From Thiotrichaceae bacterium (GTDB lineage: Bacteria; Pseudomonadota; Gammaproteobacteria; SZUA-229): 5,593 bases of DNA. The translations under genes were made by a program, and so were the position numbers. The notes below the pieces were generated by a model that saw only the letters and a program-made list of their open reading frames with translations, ran no database searches and had not been told where the DNA came from. Numbering within the stretch: the stretch's first letter is position 1; every line of letters begins with the position of its first letter. Positions 5,227 to 5,593 of the stretch are shown here, one piece after another. Location of the stretch: assembly GCA_002746365.1 (NCBI GenBank), contig NVWZ01000001.1, forward strand, positions 100,807 to 106,399. Direction: 5' to 3'.

Positions 5227-5593
5227 CTATTTGCCTTCAAAATCCAATGAGGCGGAATTAATACAATAACGCAAGCCCGTCGGCTGCGGACCATCTTCAA
5301 AAACATGTCCCAGGTGTGCTTCACACTTTGGACAACGTACTTCAACACGAACCATGCCGTGACTAGAGTCTTTAATTTCTTCTAATTTAGAATCACCCTC
5401 GGCTTTATAAAAACTGGGCCAACCCGAACCTGAATCATATTTTTCTTTAGAACTAAACAATGTTTCACCGCAGCACTTACAGTGGTACATACCAGTATCT
5501 TTGTTATTGTAATACCGACCTGTAAATGCTGGCTCCGTTCCCGCTTCACGTGTGACGCGATATTCGTCATCACTTAATTGCTGTTTCCACTCT
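5227..5593 (-). CDS. msrB: Peptide-methionine (R)-S-oxide reductase MsrB, N-terminus missing at window edge
   Basis: The 121 visible residues begin at [20 protein letters not shown] and continue to the natural stop. This is nearly the whole protein, since the family is usually about 130-150 residues; only a few N-terminal residues are cut off by the window. MsrB reduces methionine-R-sulfoxide in oxidised proteins using thioredoxin. The structural zinc site is present as two CxxC pairs, CKCC in YHCKCCG and CPKC in [13 protein letters not shown]. The catalytic cysteine is in [18 protein letters not shown] and SHGM are also conserved. The position that is Cys in many members (SGCGWPSF), where it acts as the resolving residue, is Ser here (SGSGWPSF), so recycling may use another cysteine or direct reduction. 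An internal Met lies at 5490, but conserved MsrB sequence extends well upstream of it, so it is not the start. The gene converges on arsM across the 145-bp repeat. Confidence 0.95.
   Translation of the reverse strand, partial: EWKQQLSDDEYRVTREAGTEPAFTGRYYNNKDTGMYHCKCCGETLFSSKEKYDSGSGWPSFYKAEGDSKLEEIKDSSHGMVRVEVRCPKCEAHLGHVFEDGPQPTGLRYCINSASLDFEGK

Noticed and set aside
5061..5348. Minus-strand open frame across the 145-bp repeat and the msrB end
   Set aside because: It crosses the inverted repeat and overlaps msrB in another frame, and its sequence is low-complexity Lys/Phe-rich repeat translation.

Overview
The window is 5.6 kb of AT-leaning bacterial chromosome. It most resembles a gammaproteobacterium. 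The evidence is a YdcH-type DUF465 protein, a zinc-ribbon Nudix hydrolase and intergenic palindromic elements with CGTCATT...ATGACG ends, which I recall as common in that class. This assignment is inference; no rRNA or other phylogenetic marker is present.

Layout, left to right: (1) the N-terminal 165 residues of a two-helix membrane protein with a Cache-like sensory region, on the minus strand and running off the left edge; (2) a complete S9-family (prolyl oligopeptidase type) serine peptidase on the plus strand; (3) a 337-bp convergent gap holding two different palindromic repeat elements; (4) a minus-strand pair, DUF465/YdcH followed by a Nudix hydrolase, probably co-transcribed; (5) divergent from that pair, a compact plus-strand arsR-arsM operon encoding a cysteine-rich ArsR-family repressor and an arsenite S-adenosylmethionine methyltransferase; (6) a 145-bp MITE-like inverted repeat in the next convergent gap; (7) the C-terminal 121 residues of methionine sulfoxide reductase B (MsrB), on the minus strand and running off the right edge.

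The functional centre is arsRM. The repressor presumably senses trivalent arsenicals through its cysteines and releases a promoter whose -10 box and start codon lie inside one nearly perfect 26-bp palindrome. ArsM then methylates the arsenite. The -10 box ends only 7 nt before the arsR ATG and no Shine-Dalgarno sequence precedes it, so the mRNA is probably leaderless or nearly so. arsM has a good Shine-Dalgarno sequence inside the end of arsR, which suggests translational coupling. No arsenite efflux pump (ArsB/Acr3) or arsenate reductase lies in the window.

Both convergent gene junctions carry palindromic repeats that start or end within about 12-27 nt of the flanking stop codons. They could fold at the 3' ends of the transcripts of both neighbours. 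I do not see a dramatic new system. The arsR operator/promoter architecture and the cysteine layout of ArsR are the most worthwhile items.
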